Positions 20,121-29,527 of a stretch of 64,000 nucleotides of DNA are shown one piece after another. Numbering within the stretch: the first letter of the stretch is position 1; each line of letters begins with the position of its first letter. Position numbers and translations under genes: made by a program. The notes beneath the pieces are model-generated. The model was not told where the DNA came from. It did no database searches and saw nothing but the letters and a program-made list of their open reading frames with translations. This stretch comes from Microbacterium sp. (lineage in GTDB: Bacteria > Actinomycetota > Actinomycetes > Actinomycetales > Microbacteriaceae): assembly GCF_026393345.1 (NCBI RefSeq), contig NZ_JAPLAI010000066.1, positions 28,955 through 92,954 of the forward strand. The letters run 5' to 3'.

Positions 20121-21379
20121 GCCGGATCGCCGACCCGAGCCGCTGGCGGGAGGGCCACGACCGCATCGAGTGGGCACGCGGATTCATGCCTGCAACCGCG
20201 GCGCTGGCCGCAGAACTCACCGCATCCGGGATCGTCCGGGGCGTGCGCATCGCCCTGTCCGACGTCCTCGAGCCGAAGACCGCGAACGTCGCCCTCGCCC
20301 TCGCCGCGGCCGGGGCGGAGGTCGCCGTCTCGTGCGTGGGCCGGGACACCGACGACGCCGTGGCCGCCGCCCTCGTGCACGCCGGCATCCCGGTGTACGC
20401 GTTCGCCGCCGCGACCGATGCGGAGGACCGCGACAACGTGCTGGCGCTTCTCGACCACCGCCCCGAGGTGATCATCGACGATGGCTCGTACACGATCCGC
20501 CTCGCCCACACCGCACGCCCCGATGTCCTCACCGCCATGGCCGGCGCGACCGAGCAGACCACCAGCGGCGTCCGGCCGCTGCGCGAGATGGAGCGGCAGG
20601 GGGCGCTCCGCATCCCCGTCGTCGCAGCGAACGACGCCCGCACCAAATCACTGTTCGACAACACGCACGGCACCGGGCAGGCTGTCGTGTTCGCGATCGC
20701 CGATCTGCTGGGTGAGCCGCTCCTCGGCCGCCACGTCGTGGTGGCCGGGTTCGGTCGGGTGGGCACCGGCATCGCCCGTCATGCCGCGGCGCTCGGTGCC
20801 CGGGTGACCGTCACCGACGTCGATCCGGTGGCGGCGCTCCAGGCGGTCTTCGCCGGGTATGCGGTGGCACCGCTGTCGGATGCCGTCCGCACCGCGGATC
20901 TGCTCATCTCCGCCACCGGCATCGCCGGCACGGTCACGGTGGAGCATCTCGCCCTGCTCCCCGAAGGAGCGGCGGTCGCTGTCGGCGGCGGCGTCGACCA
21001 GGAGATCGCGCTGACGGATGCGGTGGCCGCCGGGGCGACGGAGGTCTCCCGCGTCGGGAAGGTCTCGACCTGGCGGACCCCGACGGGCGGCACCGTCCGC
21101 ATCCTCGACGACGGGTACTGCATCAACGTGAGCGCAGCCGAGGGGAACCCGATCGAGATCATGGACCTGTCCTTCGGTGTGCAGCTCGCGGCCGTCGACC
21201 ACCTGCTGACGCATCGCGACACCCTGGAACCGCGGGTTCACCTGCTCCCGCGCGAGGCGGACGACCGGGTCGCGGCCCACGCGCTCGCCTCGTTCGGCGG
21301 CGCGACAGACGTACTGTCGGCGCAGCAGCTGTCGTTCCTCGGCTCGTGGCAGCCGCGCGACGGGGAGGACCACGCGTGA
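20117..21379 (+). CDS. Adenosylhomocysteinase-like NAD-dependent enzyme
   Basis: A 420-residue member of the S-adenosylhomocysteine hydrolase superfamily. The segment NDARTKSLFDNTHGTGQ near 173-189 corresponds to the canonical active-site region, and VVVAGFGRVGTGIARHAAALGARVTVTDVDP near 206-236 is the NAD fold with intact GxGxxG. Canonical enzymes have a Cys-containing GCRESL where this one has HGTGQ, so the substrate may be SAH or a related adenosine thioether or ether. It overlaps its short paralogue upstream and the amidohydrolase downstream (GTGA), forming a tight three-gene operon. Calling it ahcY would overstate the evidence. Confidence 0.75.
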   Translation: MSRIADPSRWREGHDRIEWARGFMPATAALAAELTASGIVRGVRIALSDVLEPKTANVALALAAAGAEVAVSCVGRDTDDAVAAALVHAGIPVYAFAAATDAEDRDNVLALLDHRPEVIIDDGSYTIRLAHTARPDVLTAMAGATEQTTSGVRPLREMERQGALRIPVVAANDARTKSLFDNTHGTGQAVVFAIADLLGEPLLGRHVVVAGFGRVGTGIARHAAALGARVTVTDVDPVAALQAVFAGYAVAPLSDAVRTADLLISATGIAGTVTVEHLALLPEGAAVAVGGGVDQEIALTDAVAAGATEVSRVGKVSTWRTPTGGTVRILDDGYCINVSAAEGNPIEIMDLSFGVQLAAVDHLLTHRDTLEPRVHLLPREADDRVAAHALASFGGATDVLSAQQLSFLGSWQPRDGEDHA

Positions 21380-22632
21380 CCGTGGAGCTGCACCGCGCAC
21401 CGATCGTCCTCCCGGTCGATGCGCCCGCGATCGTCGACGGCGCGGTTGCGGTGCGCGCCGGCCGCATCCTCGCCGTCGGGCCGCACGACGAACTCGCGGC
21501 GGCGCACCCGGATGCCGCGCGGCACGAATGGGACGGTGCGCTCGTCCCTGGGCTCGTCAACGCCCACACCCACCTGCAGTACACCTCGATGGCCGAGGTG
21601 GGCCAGGCCGAGCACAGCGGCTTCGAGACGTGGATGCACGCGTTCCAGGAGCTATACGAGCAGGAGCACGATTGGCTGGGGTCGGCCTCCACCGGAGCGG
21701 CGCTGTCGCTTCGCGGCGGCGCGACCGCGGTGGCCGAGATCGTCACCGACCCGGACGCCGCCTCCGCCGTGCACGAGGCCGGGCTCCACGGCGTCGTCTA
21801 CTGGGAGGTCATGGGCTGGACGGATGCGGCCTGGGCGCACGGTGGCCGCGACACCGTGCTCGAGCAGCTCCGCCGCATCCCCTCACCACCCGCCGCGGGA
21901 CTCTCCCCGCACGCGGTCTACTCGCTGGACACCGGCGTGCTCCGCGATCTCGCCGGACTCGCCGCGGAACTCGGGGTTCGGCAGCACATCCATGCCGCCG
22001 AATCCGCGTGGGAGGACGCCTACGTCCGCACCGGCACGGGCGAACTGGCGGACACCTGGCGGCAGCTCGAGCGCACCGACTTCGCCCTGCTCCGGGGGAA
22101 CGGCTCCGGACGGAGCGTCATCGGCTATCTCGACGACCTGGGATCGCTCTCCCCCGCCACCCATCTCGCGCACGGGATCTACGTGGATGCGGACGACCGC
22201 CGCATCCTGCGCGAGCGCGGCGTGGTGGTGGCGCTGTGCCCCCGCTCCAACGCGGTCATCGGGCTCGACCCGCCGCCGGTCGCCGACTATCTGCGCGAGG
22301 GCAACGTCATCGCGGTCGGCACCGACTCGCTGTCCTCGTCGCCGTCCCTGAGCCTGCTGGCGGACGTGGCCGAGCTGCACCGGCTCTCCCGCGCCCAGGG
22401 GTACCGGGCCGCCGATCTGCACGAGCGGCTCTTCGCCGCCGCGACCCGGGGCGGCGCTGTCGCCCTCGGGCTCGACGACGCGGGCACCCTCACCGCCGGG
22501 CGCCGCGCCGATCTCGCGGTGTTCCCGATCGCCGCGCGGACGCCCGTGGATGCGGTCGCCGAACTCGTGGAGTCGGGTCCCGCGGTCGCCACCGCGACGA
22601 TCGTGGCCGGGCGCGTCCGCTGGCGCGCCTGA
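21376..22632 (+). CDS. Amidohydrolase of the TRZ/ATZ (MTA/SAH deaminase-like) family
   Basis: A 418-residue metal-dependent deaminase-type hydrolase. Metal and catalytic motifs appear in order: NAHTHL (His64, His66), HIHAAE near 204-209, THLAHGIY, and GTDS near 315. These mark the ATZ/TRZ branch that includes 5'-methylthioadenosine/SAH deaminase, guanine deaminase and chlorohydrolases. GTG at 21376 overlaps the preceding stop. Next to two SAH-hydrolase-like genes and a nucleoside hydrolase, deamination of an adenine nucleoside is the best guess. It ends 3 bp from the convergent nucleoside hydrolase gene. Confidence 0.8.
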   Translation: MTVELHRAPIVLPVDAPAIVDGAVAVRAGRILAVGPHDELAAAHPDAARHEWDGALVPGLVNAHTHLQYTSMAEVGQAEHSGFETWMHAFQELYEQEHDWLGSASTGAALSLRGGATAVAEIVTDPDAASAVHEAGLHGVVYWEVMGWTDAAWAHGGRDTVLEQLRRIPSPPAAGLSPHAVYSLDTGVLRDLAGLAAELGVRQHIHAAESAWEDAYVRTGTGELADTWRQLERTDFALLRGNGSGRSVIGYLDDLGSLSPATHLAHGIYVDADDRRILRERGVVVALCPRSNAVIGLDPPPVADYLREGNVIAVGTDSLSSSPSLSLLADVAELHRLSRAQGYRAADLHERLFAAATRGGAVALGLDDAGTLTAGRRADLAVFPIAARTPVDAVAELVESGPAVATATIVAGRVRWRA

Positions 22633-22635
22633 TTC

Positions 22636-23697
22636 TCAGGCGCCCGCGGCGCGTCCGTTCGCCCAGCCCGTCGGGGCCACCCGGGTGGGGGCGTCGAGGG
22701 GGCGCCGGGCGTCGCCGTGCGCGAGCGCGTTCACGAAGCGGCGGCGGAACTCGGTGAGGTCGAACGACGTGACCGCACGGGTGATGGGCCCCGCCGGGGT
22801 GCCGAAGACGAGCGGCAGCCCGTCCGAGGTCAGTGCCACGCGGGTCGCGAGAGAGCCGGCCGTGGGCGTGAAGTCCACCGGTCCCTCGAGCCAGCCGGTG
22901 ACGATCTCCGGGCGGTGGAGGATCACCGAGGCCAGCCCATCGTGGGCGGCCGAGATCCGGCGCCCCCACTTGTACTGGTAGAACTCGTTGTACGCATCCA
23001 GCACGTCGGCGGCGAACTGCGCCCACGGCGTCCCGATGCCGTCGAGCACGGTGTGCACCTGCTCGTCGAGCAGCGCGTGCGAGGTCACGTTGACCCCCAC
23101 CATGACGACGTTGCCGTTGTTCCGGGCACCGAACACGCGCTCCGCCGCGACCCGGTCGTTGTCGGTGTTCGCGTCGGTGACCGCCGGATACCCCGCTTCC
23201 GGGTAGGGTCCGCCGCCGCCCATGATCACGACCGAGCGGAACTTCAGGAACAGGTCGGGGTCGAGCTCCAGCGCACGGGCGATGTTCGTCAGCGGACCGA
23301 GCGGATGCAGGTCCACCTGCCCCGGGTACGCATTCGCGATACGGACGAGGTAGTCCGCGGCGGGCTCGTCCTGCAGCGTGGGTTCGGGGCGGGTGAACCG
23401 GTCGCCGAGACCGTCGGTGCCGTGCACGAAGTCGGCGATGTGCGCCTCGCCCACGAGCGGCGCCGCCTCGCCGGGATACACCGGGATGTCCTCGCGTCCG
23501 GCCACCTGCAGCACGGTCGCGACGTTCCGCGCGGCCTGATCCACCGGGGTGTTGCCGTAGATGGTCGTGATCCCGAGGATCTCCACATCCGGCTGCGCCA
23601 GCAGGTAGAGCAGCGAATGGGCGTCGTCGAGGCCCGTGTCGGTGTCGACGACGACCCACTGCGCGGCGGGGTCGGGGACGGATGCGGGCGAGACCAT
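22636..23697 (-). CDS. Nucleoside hydrolase (IunH-like)
   Basis: A 353-residue inosine-uridine-preferring nucleoside hydrolase-type protein cutting N-glycosidic bonds of ribonucleosides. The N-terminal calcium-binding motif reads DTDTGLDDAHSLLYLL near 18-33 (family consensus DTDPGxDDA), followed by GITTIYGNTPVDQAARN near 43-59 and the C-terminal half with TSFDLTEFRRRFV. AAGGAG precedes the ATG. It converges on the deaminase operon and is divergent from a CUT1 transporter, so the group may import and break down nucleosides. Confidence 0.82.
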   Translation of the reverse strand: MVSPASVPDPAAQWVVVDTDTGLDDAHSLLYLLAQPDVEILGITTIYGNTPVDQAARNVATVLQVAGREDIPVYPGEAAPLVGEAHIADFVHGTDGLGDRFTRPEPTLQDEPAADYLVRIANAYPGQVDLHPLGPLTNIARALELDPDLFLKFRSVVIMGGGGPYPEAGYPAVTDANTDNDRVAAERVFGARNNGNVVMVGVNVTSHALLDEQVHTVLDGIGTPWAQFAADVLDAYNEFYQYKWGRRISAAHDGLASVILHRPEIVTGWLEGPVDFTPTAGSLATRVALTSDGLPLVFGTPAGPITRAVTSFDLTEFRRRFVNALAHGDARRPLDAPTRVAPTGWANGRAAGA

Positions 23698-23910
23698 GTG
23701 GTGCTCCTTCTCGGCGGATGTGCACTACCCACCCTGGCGGTGCGGCGCCAGCCTGACCGCCCCGTGTTACGGAAGGTTTCCATCTGTTTCCGGCCTTGTC
23801 ACATTCGTTGCCTCTCGGGTAAGGGACCCGACACACTCGGAGCGATGGCTGCTGCCGTCCCTGCACCCGGCGCCCGGGCCTCCCGACCCGGCGAAGAAAT
23901 GGACCCTCAC

Positions 23911-25149
23911 ATGGCAACTCCCGCGAAGCGCACCCTGCGCGTCGTCGTCCCCGCCCTCGGCGCCGTCGCGGCGCTGGCCCTCACCGCCTGTTCCGGCGGC
24001 GGCTCCGGTTCGTCCACCGCGGGCGGCTTCGAGGGGGTCGAGCTGACGGTGTGGAACAACATCGACTTCGACCCGTACCAGACGCTGCAGAAGGAGTACT
24101 TCGAGGAGTGCGCCGACGAGCTCGGTATCACCGTCGACGTGCAGACGATCACCGGTGAGTACACCTCGAGGCTGCTGCAGGCCTCGAGCTCGAAGTCCCT
24201 CCCCGACATCTCGCTGCTGAGCACCGACACCCAGGTGTCGCTTCTCGCCGAGCAGGGTGTGCTCGGCGATCTCGACGCCCTCGGGGTGAGCACAGACGGC
24301 ATCGCGGAGAACGTCGCCGACCTCGGCCGCTTCGACGGCACGCTGTACGCCCTGCCGACACAGGTCGAGAACTACGTGCTGTTCTACGACACCGCCGCCT
24401 TCGCCGCCGCCGGCATCGACGCTCCCCCGACCACTTTCGACGAGCTCGTCGCGGATGCGGCCGCGATCGCCGCCACCGGCGAGTACGGCATTGCGCTACC
24501 GGGCGTCTCCGGCGACGGCTCGACCGCCGCGTACTTCCTGCCGTTCCTCCTCAGCGCGGGCGGCGACCCGGCCGACCCCACCAGCGACGGCGCCGTGGCG
24601 GCCGTGGAGCTGTACCAGCAGCTGGTCGCCGAGGGTGGCCTCTCCAAGGAGTTCGTGAACTGGGGCTGGGACGTCACCGACCAGTGGCTCGGCCAGAAGG
24701 CTGCGATTCAGGTCTCCGGCCCGTGGAACCTCGTCGACACCAGCATCCCGTTCGAATACGGCACCGCACCCATCCCGACGCTGACCGCCGACGAGGAGAG
24801 CAAGGTCGGCCTGCTCGGCTACGGCTACGGCGTCTCGGCCGCGGCAGACACCGCCCACCAGCAGGCGGCCGCCGCACTGATCGAGTGCCGCGCCTCCGAA
24901 GAGAACCAGCTCGACACCGCGGTGCAGGGCGGCTACATCCCCGCACTGACCAGCGCACAGGAGGCGTTCGTCGCCGAGGTCCCCGCGGCCGCATCCTTCG
25001 TCGACGCGGTGCCGAACGGCTACAACGCCGCGGAGCTCGGCACCGAGTGGAACTCGCTGCAGCAGGTCTACATCGACGCGATCCAGGACGCGGCGGTCAA
25101 CGGCACCAGCGCTGCCGATGCCCTCGAGAAGGCCGCACAGGCCCAGTAA
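23911..25149 (+). CDS. CUT1 ABC transporter substrate-binding lipoprotein
   Basis: A 412-residue extracellular binding protein. It has a signal peptide with basic start, hydrophobic core and lipobox LTAC near residues 23-26, a Gly/Ser linker, then a type 1 solute-binding fold (ELTVWNNIDFDPYQTLQKEY, later ISLLSTDTQVSLLAEQGVL). ATG at 23911 gives a normal lipoprotein leader; an in-frame ATG at 23899 adds four residues and cannot be excluded. It overlaps the first permease by one base (TAATG). The neighbouring nucleoside hydrolase suggests nucleosides or a sugar as ligand. Confidence 0.85.
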   Translation: MATPAKRTLRVVVPALGAVAALALTACSGGGSGSSTAGGFEGVELTVWNNIDFDPYQTLQKEYFEECADELGITVDVQTITGEYTSRLLQASSSKSLPDISLLSTDTQVSLLAEQGVLGDLDALGVSTDGIAENVADLGRFDGTLYALPTQVENYVLFYDTAAFAAAGIDAPPTTFDELVADAAAIAATGEYGIALPGVSGDGSTAAYFLPFLLSAGGDPADPTSDGAVAAVELYQQLVAEGGLSKEFVNWGWDVTDQWLGQKAAIQVSGPWNLVDTSIPFEYGTAPIPTLTADEESKVGLLGYGYGVSAAADTAHQQAAAALIECRASEENQLDTAVQGGYIPALTSAQEAFVAEVPAAASFVDAVPNGYNAAELGTEWNSLQQVYIDAIQDAAVNGTSAADALEKAAQAQ

Positions 25150-26096
25150 TGACCTCGCCCACCGTGGCGACCGACCGGCCGGGGGGAACCACCCCCGGCC
25201 GGTTTCGGCTGTCGCTGGCCCGGCGCCGGAACGCGGAACTCTGGCTGTTCCTGATCCCGGCGATCGCGTTCTTCGCCCTGTTCTTCCTCTTCCCGCTCGG
25301 CTACGGCGTGTTCATGAGCACGACCGACTTCACCACCGGAACGTTCTTCACCGGTGAGGCGCCGTTCGTCGGGGTCGACAACTTCGTCACGATCTTCCAG
25401 TCCCCGCTGCTCGGCACCGCGATCGTCAACACCCTTGTCATCACGGTGATCTCCGTGTCCGCCGAACTCGTGCTGGGCCTCGCGCTCGCGCTGCTGTTCA
25501 CCCGCATCTTCCCCGGCAGTCGCTGGCTGCCGCTGCTGATCCTCATCCCGTGGCTGTTGCCCTCCGTCGTCGTCGCCACCATCTGGAAGTGGGTGCTCTC
25601 CGGCGACGGTGCGTTCAATGCGGTGCTCGCCACCCTCGGGCTTCCCACCAACGCGTGGCTTGCCGACCCCCACACCGCCCTCGCCTTCGTCATCGTCGTC
25701 GCGGTGTGGGGCAGCCTGCCCTACTGGTCGACGATCCTCGGCGCCGCCCTCAAGCAGGTTCCGGAGGAGCAGCTCGAGGCCGCACAGCTGGACGGCGCCG
25801 GACCCTGGCAACGCCTCATCCACATCGTCATCCCGAACATCTGGCCGGTCATCTCCGTGCTCGTCGTCATGAGCGTCGTGTACTCGCTGCTCATCGTCGA
25901 CCTCGTCCTCGTCCTCACCTCGGGCGGCCCGGCCAACTCCACGGTCACCCTCGGGCTGCTGTCGTACCGGGCCGCGTTCGACGTGTTCGAGTTCGGTCAG
26001 GCAGGGGCGTACGGGATGCTGCTGCTCGTGCTGAGCCTCGCCTTCGCGGCGCTGTACACCTGGCTGTCCACCCGTCGAGAGAAGGCGGAGCGATGA
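25149..26096 (+). CDS. CUT1 ABC transporter permease 1
   Basis: A 315-residue MalF-type permease with about six helices, the first near 30-50 after a basic cytoplasmic N-terminus. The EAA loop (EEQLEAAQLDGAGPWQRLIHI) lies near 210-230. It overlaps both neighbours, so binding protein and two permeases are one transcription unit. No ATPase is encoded here; a shared MsiK-like ATPase is expected. Confidence 0.87.
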   Translation: MTSPTVATDRPGGTTPGRFRLSLARRRNAELWLFLIPAIAFFALFFLFPLGYGVFMSTTDFTTGTFFTGEAPFVGVDNFVTIFQSPLLGTAIVNTLVITVISVSAELVLGLALALLFTRIFPGSRWLPLLILIPWLLPSVVVATIWKWVLSGDGAFNAVLATLGLPTNAWLADPHTALAFVIVVAVWGSLPYWSTILGAALKQVPEEQLEAAQLDGAGPWQRLIHIVIPNIWPVISVLVVMSVVYSLLIVDLVLVLTSGGPANSTVTLGLLSYRAAFDVFEFGQAGAYGMLLLVLSLAFAALYTWLSTRREKAER

Positions 26097-26914
26097 GTGC
26101 CGGGCGACGCCCCCGCGGCTGGGGCTGGACGCTGCTGACGGTGGCGATCCTGGTGGTCTACCTCTTCCCCATCTACCTCATGCTGTCGGCGTCGTTCCAG
26201 CCGGACGCATCGTCGGCGACCGTGCAGTGGGTGCCCACATCCCCGAGCCTCGACGGGTATGACGACGTGTTCGCCAGCGGCGGGCTCGAGCGGCTCCGGG
26301 TGAGCCTCATCGTCTCGCTCGGTTCGGTGCTGCTGACGCTCGTCGTCGCGACGCCCGCCGCATACGCGCTGAGCCGGCTGCGGTCGAAGGCGGTGTCGCT
26401 GTCGCTCGTACTGCTGCTGCTCGCGCAGATGATCCCGAGCATCGTGCTGGCGAACTCGTTCTACGCCATGTTCAACACCTGGGGGATCCTCAACACGTAC
26501 CTCGGGCTGATCCTCGCGAACGCGACCGCCGGCATCCCGTTCGCCGTGATCCTCATGCGCTCGTTCATGCTGCGGCTGGACCACGAGGTGGTGGAGGCGT
26601 CCACGATCGACGGGCTCGGTCCGCTCGGGAGCTTCCTGCGGATCGTGGTGCCGCTGTCCCGGAACGCGATCATCACCTCGGCGGTGTTCACGTTCCTGTT
26701 CGCGTGGGGCGACCTGCTGTTCGGCCTGACGCTCGTCACCCAGGGCGACATGTACCCGGTGACGGTGTTCATCTACTCGCTGACCAACTCGCAGTTCAAC
26801 ACGTGGGCCTCGGTGATGGCTGCATCCCTCATCGCCAGCGTCCCCGCGCTGATCGTGATCTTCGCCGCGCAGCGGTATGTGAAAGCCGGGATCGCCGCGG
26901 GCGGCTCTCGCTGA
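26093..26914 (+). CDS. CUT1 ABC transporter permease 2
   Basis: A 273-residue MalG-type permease with six predicted helices starting near residue 12 and an EAA loop (VVEASTIDGLGPLGSFLRIV) near 165-185. It pairs with the preceding permease (ATGA overlap). It is the last gene of the operon and converges on zapE about 80 bp away; no strong terminator hairpin stands out in that gap. Confidence 0.87.
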   Translation: MSAGRRPRGWGWTLLTVAILVVYLFPIYLMLSASFQPDASSATVQWVPTSPSLDGYDDVFASGGLERLRVSLIVSLGSVLLTLVVATPAAYALSRLRSKAVSLSLVLLLLAQMIPSIVLANSFYAMFNTWGILNTYLGLILANATAGIPFAVILMRSFMLRLDHEVVEASTIDGLGPLGSFLRIVVPLSRNAIITSAVFTFLFAWGDLLFGLTLVTQGDMYPVTVFIYSLTNSQFNTWASVMAASLIASVPALIVIFAAQRYVKAGIAAGGSR

Positions 26915-26992
26915 CCCTCTCGCGCGGGGGGACAGTCGCGGCGGGTGCACGAGGCACCGACGTCGCCATGAGCGCCCCCTCGGGCGGACGGG

Positions 26993-28006
26993 TCAACGGC
27001 GGAGCAGCGACAGCCGGCTCACAGCGCGGGCGACGTCGCGGGGCGGGTGCGCCGCCTCCCGCATCCGCTCGGGGGACCCGGATGCGGTCACGTGAAGCGT
27101 CGCGCCGCGGTCGTGCAGAATGTCGACGAGCACGGCGAACCGGGCGAGCGGTTCCCGCCGGACGAGCGCCGGGTCGGGCATCCCGAGGATGGTGATTCGG
27201 CGGAACCGGTCGGCGAGCCAGAGGTACTGCTGCGCCGCGAGCGGGCGCTCGCAGAGCTCTACGAAGCTGAACTCGGCGGCGTCCCCGTCGACGGCGGCGG
27301 CGCGGAGCGCCACCCCGTCGGGGTCGAGCGCGACACCCGCCGTCTCCGGTATCGCGTCGGCGTCAGCGGTCACCGTCCAGGTGCCCGCGGCGAACCCGGT
27401 CGCCGCGGCCACCTCCCGCCGGTAGTCGACGCCCTCGGCGAGGGGCACCACGGTCAGCTCGGATTCGATCAGCGCGATCGCGGGCAGGAACCGATGGTGG
27501 TGCAGCGGGTCGGGCAGGAGTTCCCCCGGCGCGTAATTCGAGGTGGCGATGAGCAGCACGTCGTGCTCGCGCAGCCAGCGCAGCACCGCCGTGAGGTAGA
27601 CCGCGTCCGCGACGTCGTGCACGTGGAACTCATCGAACAGGACCACCCGCGCCGACCCGACGGCGGCGGCGATCGCCGCGGTCAGCGAGGCCCCGGTGCC
27701 GAAGATCTGCCGTTGCAGCTCGCGGAAGAAGCCGTGGAAGTGGACGCGGAACGTCGGCACGTCCGCGAGCGCCGCCAGGTAGTGCTCGGCCAGCACGGTC
27801 TTACCCCGGCCGACCGGCCCCCAGACGTAGTAGCCGCGCGCCGCAGGTGCCGCGAGCCGGGCGACGGCGGCCTGTTGCGCCGCATCCAGCACGAGACCGC
27901 TCCCTCGGATGCGGCGGAGGAACGCGGGCCCGGCCGCCACGCTGAGCGGGTGCCACGGTGACGGCACCGCATCCGTCTCCGGGTCGAGGGCAGGCGCGGA
28001 ACTCAC
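26993..28006 (-). CDS. zapE: ZapE/AFG1-like cell-division ATPase
   Basis: A 337-residue P-loop ATPase of the AFG1/ZapE family. Walker A GPVGRGKT is at 63-70 and Walker B VVLFDEF at 121-127 is followed by HVHDVADA, a family hallmark; IATSNYAPGELLPDPLHHHRFLP near 152-175 is the other conserved block. ZapE associates with the division ring in bacteria, and mitochondrial AFG1 handles protein turnover. It appears to be a single gene, not linked functionally to the transporter on one side or the MFS carrier on the other. Confidence 0.88.
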   Translation of the reverse strand: MSSAPALDPETDAVPSPWHPLSVAAGPAFLRRIRGSGLVLDAAQQAAVARLAAPAARGYYVWGPVGRGKTVLAEHYLAALADVPTFRVHFHGFFRELQRQIFGTGASLTAAIAAAVGSARVVLFDEFHVHDVADAVYLTAVLRWLREHDVLLIATSNYAPGELLPDPLHHHRFLPAIALIESELTVVPLAEGVDYRREVAAATGFAAGTWTVTADADAIPETAGVALDPDGVALRAAAVDGDAAEFSFVELCERPLAAQQYLWLADRFRRITILGMPDPALVRREPLARFAVLVDILHDRGATLHVTASGSPERMREAAHPPRDVARAVSRLSLLRR

Positions 28007-28047
28007 CCGTCGACCCTACGTCTGCCACTGGCCCCCGCGCCGCCGTC

Positions 28048-28118
28048 ACGAAGTTCGCAGAATCGCACGAAGTTCGCAGGATTCCGGCCGAATCCTGCGA
28101 GGTTTGCGCGATTCTGCG
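28048..28118. repeat. Nested intergenic palindrome with internal direct repeats
   Basis: Inner arms CGCAGGATTC/GAATCCTGCG (28075-28084, 28090-28099, 5-nt loop) sit inside outer arms CGCAGAATCGC/GCGATTCTGCG (28056-28066, 28108-28118). CACGAAGTTCGCAG is repeated directly on the left flank. It lies between two minus-strand genes, downstream of the MFS gene, and could terminate its transcript or be a REP-like element. Confidence 0.7.
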
Positions 28119-28163
28119 AGGTACGCGCGACCGGCGCGGCAGCGCCACGCGTGTGCGGCGACC

Positions 28164-29444
28164 TCACGCGGCCCGCCGCAGACGCCACGACTCCACGCCG
28201 ATGCCGATGAGGCCGACGGCCCACAGCAGGTAGAGCGACGCGAACGCCCACCGCAGTTCGTCGAGGCGGTACGCGGCGGGGACCGCGCCCTGCAGGTCGA
28301 GCACCAAGCCCACGAGGTACACCGCGATGAGCGCGGCGATGAAGCCGCCCATGTTGACGATCCCGGTGGCGGTCGAGAGCCGTCGCACCGGGTTGTGCCG
28401 GCGAGTGATGTCGAACGCGATCATGGATGCGGCGCCGCCGCTGGAGAGCGACACCATCCACACGATGAGCAGCCACAGCGGTGCCGGACCCGGGGTGAGC
28501 AGCACCGCACCGAGCACGACGGCCTGCGCGATCACCGACCCGACGGCGACGGTCACCCGGCGCTGCGGGTACGACCCCGACAGCACGCCCATGAGCGGGG
28601 CGAAGACGACGCCGCCGAGGACGAAGACGGTGAACATGACGCTGGCCTCGTCGCTCGACATACCCTCGCCGTGGGTGAGGAACGGCACACCCCACAGCAG
28701 CGCGAACGTCGTGCCGGCGAACGGGGTGACGAAGTGCACCCAGAACGCCAGGCGGGTGCCGGGTTCACGCAACGCCTCGCCGAGGAGCGCACTCTGCCGG
28801 GCCGCCGGTGCGGCCGACGCGCTGCGCACGACGACGCGTTCCCGGGTGACGAGCGCGTTCACGACCGCGAAGACGACGAACACCGCACCGAGGGCGCAGA
28901 ACGCGGCGGGCCAGGAGATGCCGTGCACGCCCGCGGCGAGGACGGCGACGCTGAGGATCTGGCCGAGCTGCCCGATCTGCGCCGTGATCTGCTGCAGCAG
29001 CGGCACCCGGCGCACCGGGAACCAGAGGGTGAGCAGCCGCAGCACGCTCGGGAAGACCATGGCGTCACCCGCGCCCGTGAGCACCCGGGCGAGGATCGCG
29101 GATGCGGCGTCGGGGGCGAAGGCGAGCCACACCGATCCGCCGGCCATGACCAGCATCCCGGCAGTGACGACCACGCGCGACCCGAACCGGTCGAGCAGGA
29201 GGCCGGCCGGGATCTGCATCGCGCCGTAGACCGCGAGCTGCAGAGTGGCGAACAGGGCCAGGGTCGAGGAGTCGGCGTCGAAGCGCACGGCAACGTCGGT
29301 GCCGACGCCGGCGAGCGAGCTCCGACCGATGATCGCGACGAGGTAAGTGAGCGATCCGAGCGCCCAGATGACCCAGGGGAACGCCCCGCGCACCCGAGCC
29401 GACATCACCGGGATCGAGCCGGTCGACGCACCGAAATCGGTCAC
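28164..29444 (-). CDS. Major facilitator superfamily transporter
   Basis: A 426-residue MFS protein with about 12 helices; helix 1 is near 22-42 and motif A-like sequence (GLLLDRFGSRVV) follows helix 2. The central loop near 205-220 is short. The GTG at 29444 is supported by GGAGGTGG 6 nt upstream; an internal ATG (29405) would lose that site. The family ranges from sugar-phosphate and nitrate carriers to drug pumps, and nothing here decides the substrate. It is transcribed away from the DUF2207 gene's end with an 80-bp gap. Confidence 0.8.
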   Translation of the reverse strand: MTDFGASTGSIPVMSARVRGAFPWVIWALGSLTYLVAIIGRSSLAGVGTDVAVRFDADSSTLALFATLQLAVYGAMQIPAGLLLDRFGSRVVVTAGMLVMAGGSVWLAFAPDAASAILARVLTGAGDAMVFPSVLRLLTLWFPVRRVPLLQQITAQIGQLGQILSVAVLAAGVHGISWPAAFCALGAVFVVFAVVNALVTRERVVVRSASAAPAARQSALLGEALREPGTRLAFWVHFVTPFAGTTFALLWGVPFLTHGEGMSSDEASVMFTVFVLGGVVFAPLMGVLSGSYPQRRVTVAVGSVIAQAVVLGAVLLTPGPAPLWLLIVWMVSLSSGGAASMIAFDITRRHNPVRRLSTATGIVNMGGFIAALIAVYLVGLVLDLQGAVPAAYRLDELRWAFASLYLLWAVGLIGIGVESWRLRRAA

Positions 29445-29527
29445 GCGCAGCCACCTCCGGGCAGGACGAGTCCGAAGGAAGAGGCGGGGGAAAGCATCCC
29501 CTCGATGCTACTCCGGGGCGCGCGGCC

